DNA from: Candidatus Omnitrophota bacterium
GTDB taxonomy: Bacteria > Omnitrophota > Gorgyraeia > Gygaellales > Profunditerraquicolaceae
Assembly: GCA_028687205.1 (NCBI GenBank)
Contig: JAQUAP010000035.1
Span: forward strand, 1-13,688
DNA length: 13,688 nucleotides
Reading direction: 5' to 3'
In this document: positions 6,001 through 10,709 of the stretch, piece by piece
How positions within the stretch are numbered: position 1 is the stretch's first letter
Layout of the letters: each line of letters begins with the position of its first letter
The notes under the pieces: generated by a model
Seen by the model: the letters and a program-made list of their open reading frames with translations, nothing else
What the model was told of the DNA's origin: nothing
Database searches by the model: none
Position numbers and translations under genes: made by a program

Positions 6001-8187
6001 TTTACCAAAGATGAATTTATCCGGGCAGGATTTGAGGTTATCAAATACAATAACAACCGTACTCTGGCCATTCTCAGGAAAGAACTTTCGAGTTCGCCGG
6101 TTGTAGGTGCAGGAGAATGGAAGGCTTTAAGGCCTGTATTTCCATTAGACGCAGAAAGCCTTCCGAATTTTAAGCGCTTTGTTTTCCGTAAAGGAACCGG
6201 ATATGGTTCAAGATGGCATTGGGGTCGTAAAGGGCCATATAGAAGAGGGGAGAGTTTCCGTTTCCATCCCGGAATAGATTTTTTTGAATACGAATCTTTA
6301 AATAATAGGACATACCGCATACCTATGGGTACACCTATAAAAGCTGTCCTCTCCGGGGAAGTAATCTCGGGGTCTCGCCGCTTATCTTTAATGGAAGAAG
6401 AAATTATTATCCAATCTGCCGGCAGGAAAGCAGTCAGATACGTACATATAGCTTCATTCGTAAATAAAGGAGATGAAGTAAAAGCAGGTGAAGTCATAGG
6501 GACTTTTCATAGATTCCGTTTAGGAACGCATATCCCCCATCTCCATTTAGATCTTATAAACAAAAATTTGAGATTACCTAATCCTGAATCTTATAGATTT
6601 GACGTATGGTATATACGAGCTTTATTGAGTTATGAATATAGGGCGCTGATGAGAAATAGTTTTGATCCATTCTTGCTTTGGGAACATTTGGCTACCGAAT
6701 CAAGGATAGAACACGATGACACCAATTTATTGAAAAATACCACCAGCTCGCCGGTAGGCGCATATGTTGCCGGTTTATTGAAGGTGTCCAGGGTCGCCGC
6801 CTCTCCGGTGGATCGTCCTCTCGCCGGGTTGGCGCTGGCGCAGGCCCGCAGCGAAATAGACCTGATGTTTTCAGATTTATTGGGCCGATACGGCAAAGAA
6901 CATTTACTTAAGCCCGAACACAATTTAAAGGTATTAGATAAATTAGCCAGTTTATTTATTAATGGCAGCCTGAGCCGCGAAGATTTGGCTTGGGTATTGG
7001 AAGTAGCGGTTTCTAAAAGCAGCAATGCATCCGAATTAGTTATTTATTTAGACCAGGTTATTAGCGGTATAGGTACAGGCAAAATTATTTTTATAGATTA
7101 CCAAAGCGTATTAGGTTTCCTGAAAGACCACTTGTTCCATTATCCTTATGATGTGGATGCCGCACTGATTTACCTTCAGCTTATCCGGGGAACAAGCCAG
7201 CTCAAGGAAACGATTTTTAAGGATATCGGGGATTTAATCCGGATGCGGCCGTTTTCCGCAGCTGCCTATTTTATCCGTTCAATTTTATACGGCGATAGAG
7301 AAGATTTTGCGCATTGCCTGGAGGATTTGAGCAGGGCGATCGAATATGCCTGCGAACCGAAAGATCGCGCCCTCTATCTCTACCACAAGCTGATCCTGAT
7401 GGATAGAATATTGGGGCAGAATAAGCCATACGTTAACGGCGTTTCCATGTCCCAAGAAATAGAAAATACCGTCAAGGAATTTTTAAAGCACAAGGCTTTA
7501 TTAAAACACTGGGGCACTCCTCATTGGGAAAGCATAAGCCTTATGATCCTGGCCAATGTCTTATTTTATAAAGGTAAATACCAAGAGGCCGAAGAAGAGC
7601 TGAATTTCGCCCTGGCTAATGAAAATATCGCCAGGATAGAAAAAGCCGGATTCGAAATAAGCGGTTATTATTTATCACAGGCATTTAATCGGCGCGCATC
7701 CATCTCTTTATTTTTTGCAGAAGAACGTTTAATTACTGCAGAATTAAAATGGATAGGCGGTACTCCTGTTGCCGAAGAGGATAAAACAACGATTGAGAGA
7801 TTACTTAACCAAACCGGCAGGGATATGCTCTTAGCTGGATTCTATAACAAGGATTATGTTATGGGGGAAGGCCAAATAAGGGTGCAAAATTTCATGAAAA
7901 AGCTACAGTTAATTACCAAAAATGACTATACTCGGTTTTTATTATCGGTTCCTCCGAGAGAAAGCTTACAGATTCTTCATCAAGCTATAGCTAAAGTTCT
8001 GCTTGATAAGGGGGGTTACCAGTTTAGCCTGGGCGAAGTAAGGGCGGTGATGGCTGCGGATATAGACGAGAAGGATATAAAACATCTTAAGGCGATAGAG
8101 GTAATTAATACTATACAGGATTCCTCGCAGCTTTATTACAGAGGAATGCAGTTGTTTATTACTCGCCCTTTGGGTAACGCAATATAG
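1..8187 (+). CDS. Giant multidomain protein with S-S-P-V punctuation; partial at 5' end
   Basis: One uninterrupted frame of 2728 residues ending at TAG. The frame is open to the first base, and the first possible start (TTG at 28) has only a GGAGG two bases away, so the true start lies upstream. Residues are numbered from base 1. Blocks: TPR-like end (1-46); helical (52-136, 142-298); kinase-like with DFG (320-657); alpha/beta then helical, HEAT-like (703-1075); HExxE block (1097-1365); CheR-like methyltransferase (1371-1619); unrecognised (1625-1809); SAM methyltransferase (1815-2029); M23 peptidase (2035-2247); TPR-rich C-terminus (2271-2728). Fourteen S-S-P-V-like motifs lie between blocks. 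The peptidase suggests envelope work, while the methyltransferase and kinase-like blocks would need cytoplasmic cofactors, so location and overall role are unclear. I do not recognise a named family for the whole protein. Coding is certain; function is only known at block level. Confidence 0.93.
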   Translation, partial: FSKRYYPEALKFYLQAEALLKNSGELYYLDEKKLVAERIRECNGNCSGSPVESENIIAARKELFQHLRWLRNLPHIDAIPDKIIHSTTGEWYKARKGWFVGVKADLWNILEEQLIVDPKLKEANDLIDEVLKQENGAASPVSDEEFRKLKAFVDGLDMYVDRIRNSVLKIKSASLCKEVDENIGEIKDAIRLMVGCGRLSLLEQARQDLPLLWHSMEDVRELDLGAMAQMIWIKVATLGDTYDVPSFVEAIFPLIKKIEVLGSLLTTVIQIKDLPTSVADNGQEYVDWDRLMKMLKESSSSPVGRGNIETLYSLSSSPITRADRKSGGESKWAAFGRFKSSLQERLPVLPIAELKEILSISNVGELRKALQGKGIFDADVVESKFLLSAMEPFKELLGDVQESKTISSKRVELGWAGAGRHLYCLKDTQGYVLKYPNSESFNYIDHYWLNPLKNIAMRILEGLAAPTVYFDSRKGEEDSLFFRVKSFGAMEEEVVIVQREIIPWLEYLKRLARKNNIAACQNTIDRYRQIIINIYKRGAVDTDRTGVLANYGIEKNGLRFFSFDFGDLSESINEASKFIRELNDINQIVLEQVGAVNRRLREYVNKEYDAKGLFIDRDFCDENDEDIFGRDLKGADDIEQFRLRFPLEKETIRDLFAGSSPIKVDLRAPPERIISFALPSVACGKQSLIFQRTRVNYSSSPLHNYSDLMWEFAHRPTSTDLQPAYPIYPPSLREISLAAENEYQVLVYRANGNWVVKRGNFFGDSREEIDDTARILREANPEICLVSIGNKKRLEITRRADFVIASNFPSCQFFIISERRMSKFMWLYQNDSLLNGNAGFFNNFRTVIEWRDLGDAFLQGLADGISGRALGNGDVWQEVRRIHETFDKFERNRDLSEFVSGLRKYYLSDIYVLRFEAVAMLSRINPVEEAFWAALLLRKDARMDAVISSLEIIERRMEWVEKGDVFRALEECALTPNECYASREIFLRILTRNEAQKVWGRSVEGGIDEIMVAMLRKEFSAGEQIRRLFYESRSWAVRNRIKNFVELWASKKDLSGEDLNVRSGALWLKDQLGMNSSSPLTPGSLVNTFTPTSSPVSPGKLYGIKSLDELINIVKENQVLALMIENIKRTIPIPNPYIDFRIDNGLRSTGVLKEGFAEDRILPAKASFNYLADAEGNTLGIKDIVIMLNATLHQGNPRSMFSGIAHEVIELNVVSNIIGFSLLSGAPVKIQDLNYLSSKGFSDWLTHIEHFRFSKLLYSDVSDMHDNAFRIFEGTPAIIENKGEIGRILRGARAVKDKTFKLISLIQDFMLANEAELKYLIEAHKSFDYSGKHSASEINEMIAAEKLLILSAIKCVGLFNKDDMKASSPAEEGSMKKELIRRRGIFDTPFQVFGSTFFWNYSTHLKYLRGIIKSLIEKRISKLNRFLYLWSAGCGLGMEPYTIAIIIVKLFRDYMLDIGEWDIKIFVTDRNPALLEEAQRGEYLAEEIRANKSKGFEEGLPFGYRTEDYFDFKGDVYKLKPEIRKLVEFSYLDLTEDKSGSVIKNIDVIFCQWVFEYLEEDGRRPAAKALVSSLRNGGFVFIGGMEESIFSGLAKEGILSPYHEDEIYGGYIYHKEKSSVSSPVVITTRDLIDTSVFQKMGYVDYPVPVEAKPLAEFISECMDIVIADRRQRRLYLRRYSSDFDFFEAVNYDLRQEEIRGLIEDPLNRLILVYTDNSEFACQIDKVRELLIPKYISGANFKIEDTGLDAISRIGIFLYPSGELVLHNYNTSYDGQKGLIKTVKYKDFLSDLSAPEITDYPGLLRKIKLRASSPVNRCLRPFEQLLTEYHIGPYHNAVLDEFVRSEKYGESIGYTAADNYLPKYQYLLGQIYKRLGDLGGRPVVELGCGPGVVVEILRRLGGADIIGVEADPRFVSFAQKHGVPLLQGTLMHIPDKLTGRSFDLTFSNWFLDVLADIETSSGDPLRYRRLEHSERLEVLNSIAALTSPGAFSIHATYYPMPFTKDEFIRAGFEVIKYNNNRTLAILRKELSSSPVVGAGEWKALRPVFPLDAESLPNFKRFVFRKGTGYGSRWHWGRKGPYRRGESFRFHPGIDFFEYESLNNRTYRIPMGTPIKAVLSGEVISGSRRLSLMEEEIIIQSAGRKAVRYVHIASFVNKGDEVKAGEVIGTFHRFRLGTHIPHLHLDLINKNLRLPNPESYRFDVWYIRALLSYEYRALMRNSFDPFLLWEHLATESRIEHDDTNLLKNTTSSPVGAYVAGLLKVSRVAASPVDRPLAGLALAQARSEIDLMFSDLLGRYGKEHLLKPEHNLKVLDKLASLFINGSLSREDLAWVLEVAVSKSSNASELVIYLDQVISGIGTGKIIFIDYQSVLGFLKDHLFHYPYDVDAALIYLQLIRGTSQLKETIFKDIGDLIRMRPFSAAAYFIRSILYGDREDFAHCLEDLSRAIEYACEPKDRALYLYHKLILMDRILGQNKPYVNGVSMSQEIENTVKEFLKHKALLKHWGTPHWESISLMILANVLFYKGKYQEAEEELNFALANENIARIEKAGFEISGYYLSQAFNRRASISLFFAEERLITAELKWIGGTPVAEEDKTTIERLLNQTGRDMLLAGFYNKDYVMGEGQIRVQNFMKKLQLITKNDYTRFLLSVPPRESLQILHQAIAKVLLDKGGYQFSLGEVRAVMAADIDEKDIKHLKAIEVINTIQDSSQLYYRGMQLFITRPLGNAI
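1231..1890 (+). other. Protein-kinase-like domain within the giant protein
   Basis: Residues about 411-630 carry a glycine-rich stretch (G414-W-A-G417-A-G419), then a V-L-K-Y-P segment with K434 where a kinase's ATP-binding lysine would sit. About 110 residues later there is a loop with D541, D543 and N550, followed by F-D-F-G-D at 563-567. Order and spacing suit a kinase or aminoglycoside-phosphotransferase-like fold. The catalytic loop is not canonical: no HRD is visible, and the distance from aspartate to asparagine differs from the usual five residues. The domain may therefore be an atypical kinase or a pseudokinase. It sits between motif copies at residues 315-319 and 658-662. Assignment is by motif order only. 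Confidence 0.45.
3616..3630 (+). other. HExxE motif in an unrecognised helical block of the giant protein
   Basis: Residues 1206-1210 read H-E-V-I-E, followed about 40 residues later by H1247-I-E-H1250. The surrounding block (1097-1365) is delimited by S-S-P-V copies on both sides. HExx patterns occur in zinc peptidases, but the usual second histidine is a glutamate here, and I cannot assign a peptidase family. It could be a metal site of another kind or chance. Confidence 0.25.
4111..4857 (+). other. CheR-like SAM-dependent methyltransferase domain within the giant protein
   Basis: Residues 1371-1619, exactly one interval between two S-S-P-V copies. A T-F-F element near the block start resembles the T-x-F-F-R of CheR. 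W-S-A-G-C-G-L-G-M-E-P-Y at 1430-1441 matches the CheR SAM-binding loop (typically W-S-A-x-C-S-x-G-E-E-P-Y). D1469 in a V-T-D-R-N segment corresponds to the acidic residue binding the SAM ribose. D-V-I-F-C-Q-W at 1547-1553 corresponds to the family's D-x-I-F-C-R-N. The R and N of that last motif are replaced by Q and W, so glutamate methylation of chemoreceptors may not be its reaction. No chemotaxis genes are nearby. Confidence 0.7.
5443..6087 (+). other. Class I SAM-dependent methyltransferase domain within the giant protein
   Basis: Residues 1815-2029, again one motif-to-motif interval. Motif I is V-V-E-L-G-C-G-P-G at 1882-1890, followed by a second strand ending in the acidic E1908 (I-G-V-E-A-D). 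A later S-F-D-L-T-F-S-N-W segment fits motif IV of the Rossmann-like fold. Base composition here looks more GC-rich than in the CheR-like block. The substrate is unknown; small molecules, lipids or proteins are all possible. Confidence 0.75.
6103..6741 (+). other. M23 (LytM-like) zinc endopeptidase domain within the giant protein
   Basis: Residues 2035-2247, between two S-S-P-V copies. The expected M23 residues are present: H2089 and D2093 (H-P-G-I-D) and H2182 as zinc ligands, with H2149 (Y-V-H-I) and H2180 (H-L-H) as the other active-site histidines. The beta-sheet signatures G-T-P-I-K-A-V-L-S-G-E-V and N-K-G-D-E-V-K-A-G-E-V-I-G lie in the correct order. M23 enzymes cut peptide cross-links of peptidoglycan or glycine-rich peptides, usually outside the cytoplasm. 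The domain looks catalytically intact, unlike the degenerate CheR-like and kinase-like blocks. Confidence 0.85.
6811..8184 (+). other. TPR-rich C-terminal region of the giant protein
   Basis: Residues 2271-2728 are mostly helical. Tetratricopeptide-like units are visible, the clearest being A-N-V-L-F-Y-K-G-K-Y-Q-E-A-E-E-E-L-N with its small and aromatic residues in TPR register, and an earlier one around F-A-H-C-L-E-D-L-S-R-A-I. The left edge of the window (Y-Y-P-E-A-L-K-F-Y) looks like another TPR. Such regions usually bind other proteins. No S-S-P-V copy occurs after residue 2270, so the whole tail forms one uninterrupted unit. Confidence 0.6.
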
Positions 8188-8219
8188 TCGAGGGCGAGGG
8201 TTACAAATAATTTATTTGT
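8162..8219 (+). terminator. Candidate terminator or hairpins at the end of the giant gene
   Basis: Two inverted repeats. The arms CTCGCCCT (8162-8169) and AGGGCGAG (8191-8198) form a GC-rich 8 bp stem whose loop contains the TAG stop. Four bases later ACAAATAA (8203-8210) and TTATTTGT (8212-8219) form a perfect AT-rich palindrome. There is no clean run of T after the GC-rich stem, so intrinsic termination is uncertain. The AT-rich palindrome could instead be an operator, as it touches a candidate -35 box. Confidence 0.35.
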
Positions 8220-8247
8220 TGAACATTTGCGTAAAAAGCAGGATAAT
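8219..8247 (+). promoter_or_regulatory. Candidate sigma70-type promoter for the PilZ genes
   Basis: A TTGAAC hexamer at 8219-8224 and GATAAT at 8242-8247 are separated by 17 bases, the optimal spacing. They lie 47 bases before the first PilZ start, in the only gap between the giant gene and the PilZ genes. The -35 box overlaps the end of the AT-rich palindrome at 8203-8219, which could allow repressor control. Judged by consensus match only. Confidence 0.4.
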
Positions 8248-8293
8248 AGTGATAAGTTGGCTTGTTTCAGCAGGTTAGGGCAAACGGAGGAAG

Positions 8294-8650
8294 ATGGAAG
8301 AACGCCGGAGCGTAGCGCGATGGCAGATCAATAAAGAGGCGGGCCTAACCGTAGAAGAAGGGTTAAGGCCTATCCCCTGTGTCGTAGAAGACATAAGCAC
8401 CCAAGGCATGCGCATCTCTTTGCGCAGGGATCTTTTTACGGAAGTTTTTACAAATTTTAACCTGGCGCTGACGGAAGATTTCGCGTTTAATGCCGGAGCG
8501 CAGGTCGCCTGGCAGGATAACGCGTACGAAAGGAATATCTACGGGCTTGCTTTTAGCCGCATAGAAGAGTCGGACAGGAACAGGATAAGCGAATATGTTA
8601 AAGAGAATTTTCCCGGCGAGATGTTGAAACAATGGTGGAGGGGCGCGTAA
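8294..8650 (+). CDS. PilZ domain protein (probable c-di-GMP receptor)
   Basis: A single-domain protein of 118 residues. PilZ proteins bind cyclic di-GMP and adjust motility, surface polysaccharide or adhesion. The two binding elements are visible: R5-S-V-A-R9 (RxxxR) and D33-I-S-T-Q-G38 (DxSxxG). The C-terminal strand I-Y-G-L-A-F is typical of the fold. The start ATG follows GGAGG at 8286-8290, three bases away, slightly close but the best available. The stop codon directly abuts the next gene's ATG, so the two are co-transcribed and probably translationally coupled. The protein resembles the first domain of the next gene along its whole length (shared E-R-R, R-W, G-M, L-A-L, V-A-W and I-Y-G-L), indicating tandem duplication. 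The target is unknown. Confidence 0.88.
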   Translation: MEERRSVARWQINKEAGLTVEEGLRPIPCVVEDISTQGMRISLRRDLFTEVFTNFNLALTEDFAFNAGAQVAWQDNAYERNIYGLAFSRIEESDRNRISEYVKENFPGEMLKQWWRGA

Positions 8651-9310
8651 ATGCAGGAACGCAGAAAATTACCCAGATGGATGGTGAACCGCGAGGTCAG
8701 GATGAAGCTGGAAGGCCAAGCGCGGGAAATCTCCTGCCTGATTAAAGACATTAATTTTAAAGGCATGCAGATCGCTTTAAACTTTAAACTTAATGTGGAT
8801 AGTTATATCAATTTCAGCCTGGCTTTGTCCTACGAGTCTTCTTTAAATACCCGGGCCTGGGTAGCCTGGCACAGGCAGGTAGACGGCCGCGATATTTACG
8901 GCTTATATTTTAATAAATTGACTAAAGAAGATGAAGATAAAATTTATCAATTTCTTTACCATAATATTCAAAGGGGGGCTTCGGAAGGAGGTGAAAAGAT
9001 GGAAGACCGGAGAATATTCCAAAGGTTTAACTACAGGCTGGGCGCCAGGTTGCTTAACCTGAACAATGGTAATGAGATGGTAGCTGAAACCAGTGACGTC
9101 AGCGCCAAGGGTATCGGGTTAGTGCTCAGGCAGGAAGTGCCTATCAATACTCCGCTTGAGGCCTGGCTGCAGATTCCGGATACTGGTGAGCCGCTTTATG
9201 CCAGGGGTATCGCTGCCTGGTCAAAGCGGGATAGCGAGAATCAGTACCGCATCGGCATGGACCTGGAAAGGGCAGACCTTATGGGGCTCTCGCGCATCTT
9301 GAGGGCTTAA
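8651..9310 (+). CDS. Tandem two-domain PilZ protein, possibly also expressing a short C-terminal form
   Basis: A protein of 219 residues with two PilZ domains. Domain 1 (about 1-108) has R5-K-L-P-R9 and D-I-N-F-K-G, where asparagine replaces the usual serine of DxSxxG. Domain 2 (about 117-219) has R121-I-F-Q-R125 and a standard D-V-S-A-K-G. The ATG follows the previous stop with no gap. The linker A-S-E-G-G-E-K before M117 is encoded by sequence holding AAGGAGGTG (8985-8993), five bases from an in-frame ATG at 8999: an almost ideal ribosome-binding site. The gene may be a fusion of two former genes, or may still make a separate 103-residue PilZ protein (8999-9310). The two-domain form could sense c-di-GMP with two affinities. 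Domain calls are firm; dual translation is inference. Confidence 0.87.
   Translation: MQERRKLPRWMVNREVRMKLEGQAREISCLIKDINFKGMQIALNFKLNVDSYINFSLALSYESSLNTRAWVAWHRQVDGRDIYGLYFNKLTKEDEDKIYQFLYHNIQRGASEGGEKMEDRRIFQRFNYRLGARLLNLNNGNEMVAETSDVSAKGIGLVLRQEVPINTPLEAWLQIPDTGEPLYARGIAAWSKRDSENQYRIGMDLERADLMGLSRILRA
8985..9001 (+). promoter_or_regulatory. Internal ribosome-binding site and in-frame ATG inside the tandem PilZ gene
   Basis: AAGGAGGTG at 8985-8993 followed by ATG at 8999-9001, in frame with the enclosing gene. It is stronger than the site ahead of the first PilZ gene. The downstream product starts M-E-D-R-R, the same kind of N-terminus as the other two PilZ units (M-E-E-R-R and M-Q-E-R-R), which supports it as a real or former start. 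Confidence 0.55.
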
Positions 9311-9345
9311 AAGACCTTGACCGGGTCTTGAAAATATGTTAGATT
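9311..9345 (+). promoter_or_regulatory. Candidate promoter of the sugar ABC operon, overlapping a small hairpin
   Basis: TTGACC (9317-9322) and TAGATT (9340-9345) are 17 bases apart, and a TG one base before the -10 gives an extended -10 element. The -35 lies in the loop of an inverted repeat, AAGACC (9311-9316) with GGTCTT (9324-9329), just after the PilZ stop. That 6 bp stem has no T tract, so it is a poor terminator. A second TATACT box at 9347 has no well-spaced -35. The rest of the gap up to about 9407 shows nothing else clear. Confidence 0.3.
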
Positions 9346-9407
9346 TTATACTCCGTATCGTATATAGGTAAGAGCGGGTTTAAGGCAAGAAAAAAGGCAC
9401 GACGAAA

Positions 9408-10709
9408 ATAAGGCAGGCAGGCTTAGCTTTAATTTTAGGTTTAATTTTTTTAATTTTTATCGCCGGTTGCGGTACTAAAAGCGACGCAGCGAAGTCCATT
9501 ACTATCTGGCACTGGATGACTGACCGCGAGCCGGCTTTCCGGGAATTAGCCAGGCGCTACGAAGCTAAGACCGGCATAAAAGTAAACTTTGAGCTTTACG
9601 CGCCTTCAGATGCCTATTCGCAGAAGGTGCGCGCAGCGGCGCAGGGAGCAAACCTTCCGGACATCTTCGGAATATTGGTCAAGAAAAGAGACTTTGCCTC
9701 TTTTATCAAGGCCGGATACGTTCTGGACCTGACTCCCTATATGGACGAGAACGGCTCTCTCTGGCGCAATAAATTTTTTGCCAAGGCCCTGGCAGTGGAT
9801 GAGTTTGGCGAAGGTAACAGTTACGGCGTAAAAACAGGGATCTACGGCGTCCCTATAGATATCGTGACCATACAGATGCTCTACAATAAGGATTTATTAA
9901 AGCAGTTAGGTTACCAGCGGCCTCCGCAAACCTTTGCGGAATTCCTGGATATGGGTAAAAAAATAAAGGTAGCGAAACTGCAAGGCCTGGTATCCGGATG
10001 GGTGGAGAACTGGCTGATTGACTGCTTCGCCAATAATTTCGCCTTTAATATTATGGGCAAGGATAAGGTACTGGCGACTATCCGCGGAGAGGTCCCCTAC
10101 ACTGACCCTGATTGGGTAAAGGTACTCACGTTATTCAAAGAGATGCGGGATTCAGGTATACTTGCCGAAGCAGTGGTAACCATGATCAATAAGACCGCCG
10201 AACAGCTTTTTGCCAATGAAAAAGCAGTCTTTGCCTTTAACGGCTCATGGTGCGTCAACGTGTATAAGTCGATGAACCCGGGTTTAGATTACGCGGCCAT
10301 GCTGCCGCCTAAAGCGTCGGATAAGTTCCCTATGACGGTGTGGGGAGGCGCAGGCTCCTCCTTTATGGTCAACGCCACTTCCAAGAATAAAGATACGGCA
10401 ATCAGGTTTTTACAGTGGCTTACTGATACTGAGCAACAGGCATATTTGGCCGAAGCTACCAATAATCTGCCGGCAAATAAGGAGAGTTTACCTAAGATCC
10501 CCGAGGTACTGGCCGGGTTTTCCAAGGCGATAGATTCTTCCACGCACCCGAATATCTGGGACGTCTCGGAGTTCCCGGTCGTTATTGAGTCCTTGGATAG
10601 AGGCATCCAGGCAATAATCCTCGGAGAAAAGACCCCTGTTGAGGTTGCTGCTGAAGTGCAGAAGATCAAAGAACGTGAGCTGGCCAGGAAAGACAATAGG
10701 CCCAGATGA
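9408..10709 (+). CDS. Sugar ABC transporter substrate-binding lipoprotein (CUT1 type)
   Basis: An extracytoplasmic solute-binding protein family 1 member, delivering a sugar or oligosaccharide to the permeases encoded next. The frame opens at 9384 and reads through a hydrophobic signal segment and a lipobox I-A-G-C (cysteine codon at 9468), then a polar spacer and the first strand S-I-T-I-W-H-W. No ATG, GTG or TTG lies in frame before this; the first ATG (9516) would remove the signal and the first strand. I placed the start at ATA 9408, giving 433 residues and cysteine 21, but the start may be another near-cognate codon or hidden by an indel in the A-rich run near 9388-9395. Typical family features follow: D-R-E-P-A-F-R-E-L, L-P-D-I-F, V-P-I-D near a Y-N-K-D-L-L helix, and F-N-G-S-W. 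The end overlaps the next start (ATGA). Which sugar is bound cannot be told. Confidence 0.9.
   Translation: MRQAGLALILGLIFLIFIAGCGTKSDAAKSITIWHWMTDREPAFRELARRYEAKTGIKVNFELYAPSDAYSQKVRAAAQGANLPDIFGILVKKRDFASFIKAGYVLDLTPYMDENGSLWRNKFFAKALAVDEFGEGNSYGVKTGIYGVPIDIVTIQMLYNKDLLKQLGYQRPPQTFAEFLDMGKKIKVAKLQGLVSGWVENWLIDCFANNFAFNIMGKDKVLATIRGEVPYTDPDWVKVLTLFKEMRDSGILAEAVVTMINKTAEQLFANEKAVFAFNGSWCVNVYKSMNPGLDYAAMLPPKASDKFPMTVWGGAGSSFMVNATSKNKDTAIRFLQWLTDTEQQAYLAEATNNLPANKESLPKIPEVLAGFSKAIDSSTHPNIWDVSEFPVVIESLDRGIQAIILGEKTPVEVAAEVQKIKERELARKDNRPR

Larger units (their letters stand above)
139..6810 (+). repeat. Dispersed S-S-P-V motif, 14 copies inside the giant gene
   Basis: Five-residue motif copies begin at bases 139 (SGSPV), 409 (AASPV), 895 (SSSPV), 943 (SSSPI), 1972 (GSSPI), 2092 (SSSPL), 3226 (SSSPL), 3274 (TSSPV), 4096 (ASSPA), 4858 (VSSPV), 5428 (ASSPV), 6088 (SSSPV), 6742 (TSSPV) and 6796 (AASPV). 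Serine-proline is invariant. Long intervals between copies (85, 157, 338, 373, 269, 249, 185, 215 and 213 residues) are of domain size. Four short intervals (11, 35, 11 and 13 residues) come from closely paired copies. At DNA level AGCTCGCCGGT is exact at 898, 4861, 5431 and 6745 and nearly exact at 142, 412, 4099, 6091 and 6799. The motif is absent from the other genes of the window. Its role (linker, processing site or recombination scar) is not known to me. Confidence 0.85.

Noticed and set aside
5915..6106. Short + strand frame overlapping the second methyltransferase
   Set aside because: It sits within the giant frame in another phase and has no support of its own.
5988..6497. Minus-strand reading frame of 169 codons opposite the M23 domain
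   Set aside because: It lies entirely opposite a well-supported coding region, shows no recognisable domain, and its peptide reads like a reverse-strand shadow. The same applies to the other minus-strand frames, for example 222-512, 807-1151, 6630-7025 and 10289-10696.
139..6810. CRISPR array or tandem repeat
   Set aside because: The repeat is only about 11 bases, irregularly spaced over kilobases, and lies in frame within one gene.
6820..6832. TCTCGCCGGGTTG and a similar CGTCGCCGGGAG at about 5953
   Set aside because: They encode L-A-G-L and T-S-P-G, not the motif, and do not lie at domain boundaries.
9347..9364. TATAC / GTATA inverted repeat as an operator
   Set aside because: Arms of five bases in AT-rich DNA are too short to support a call.
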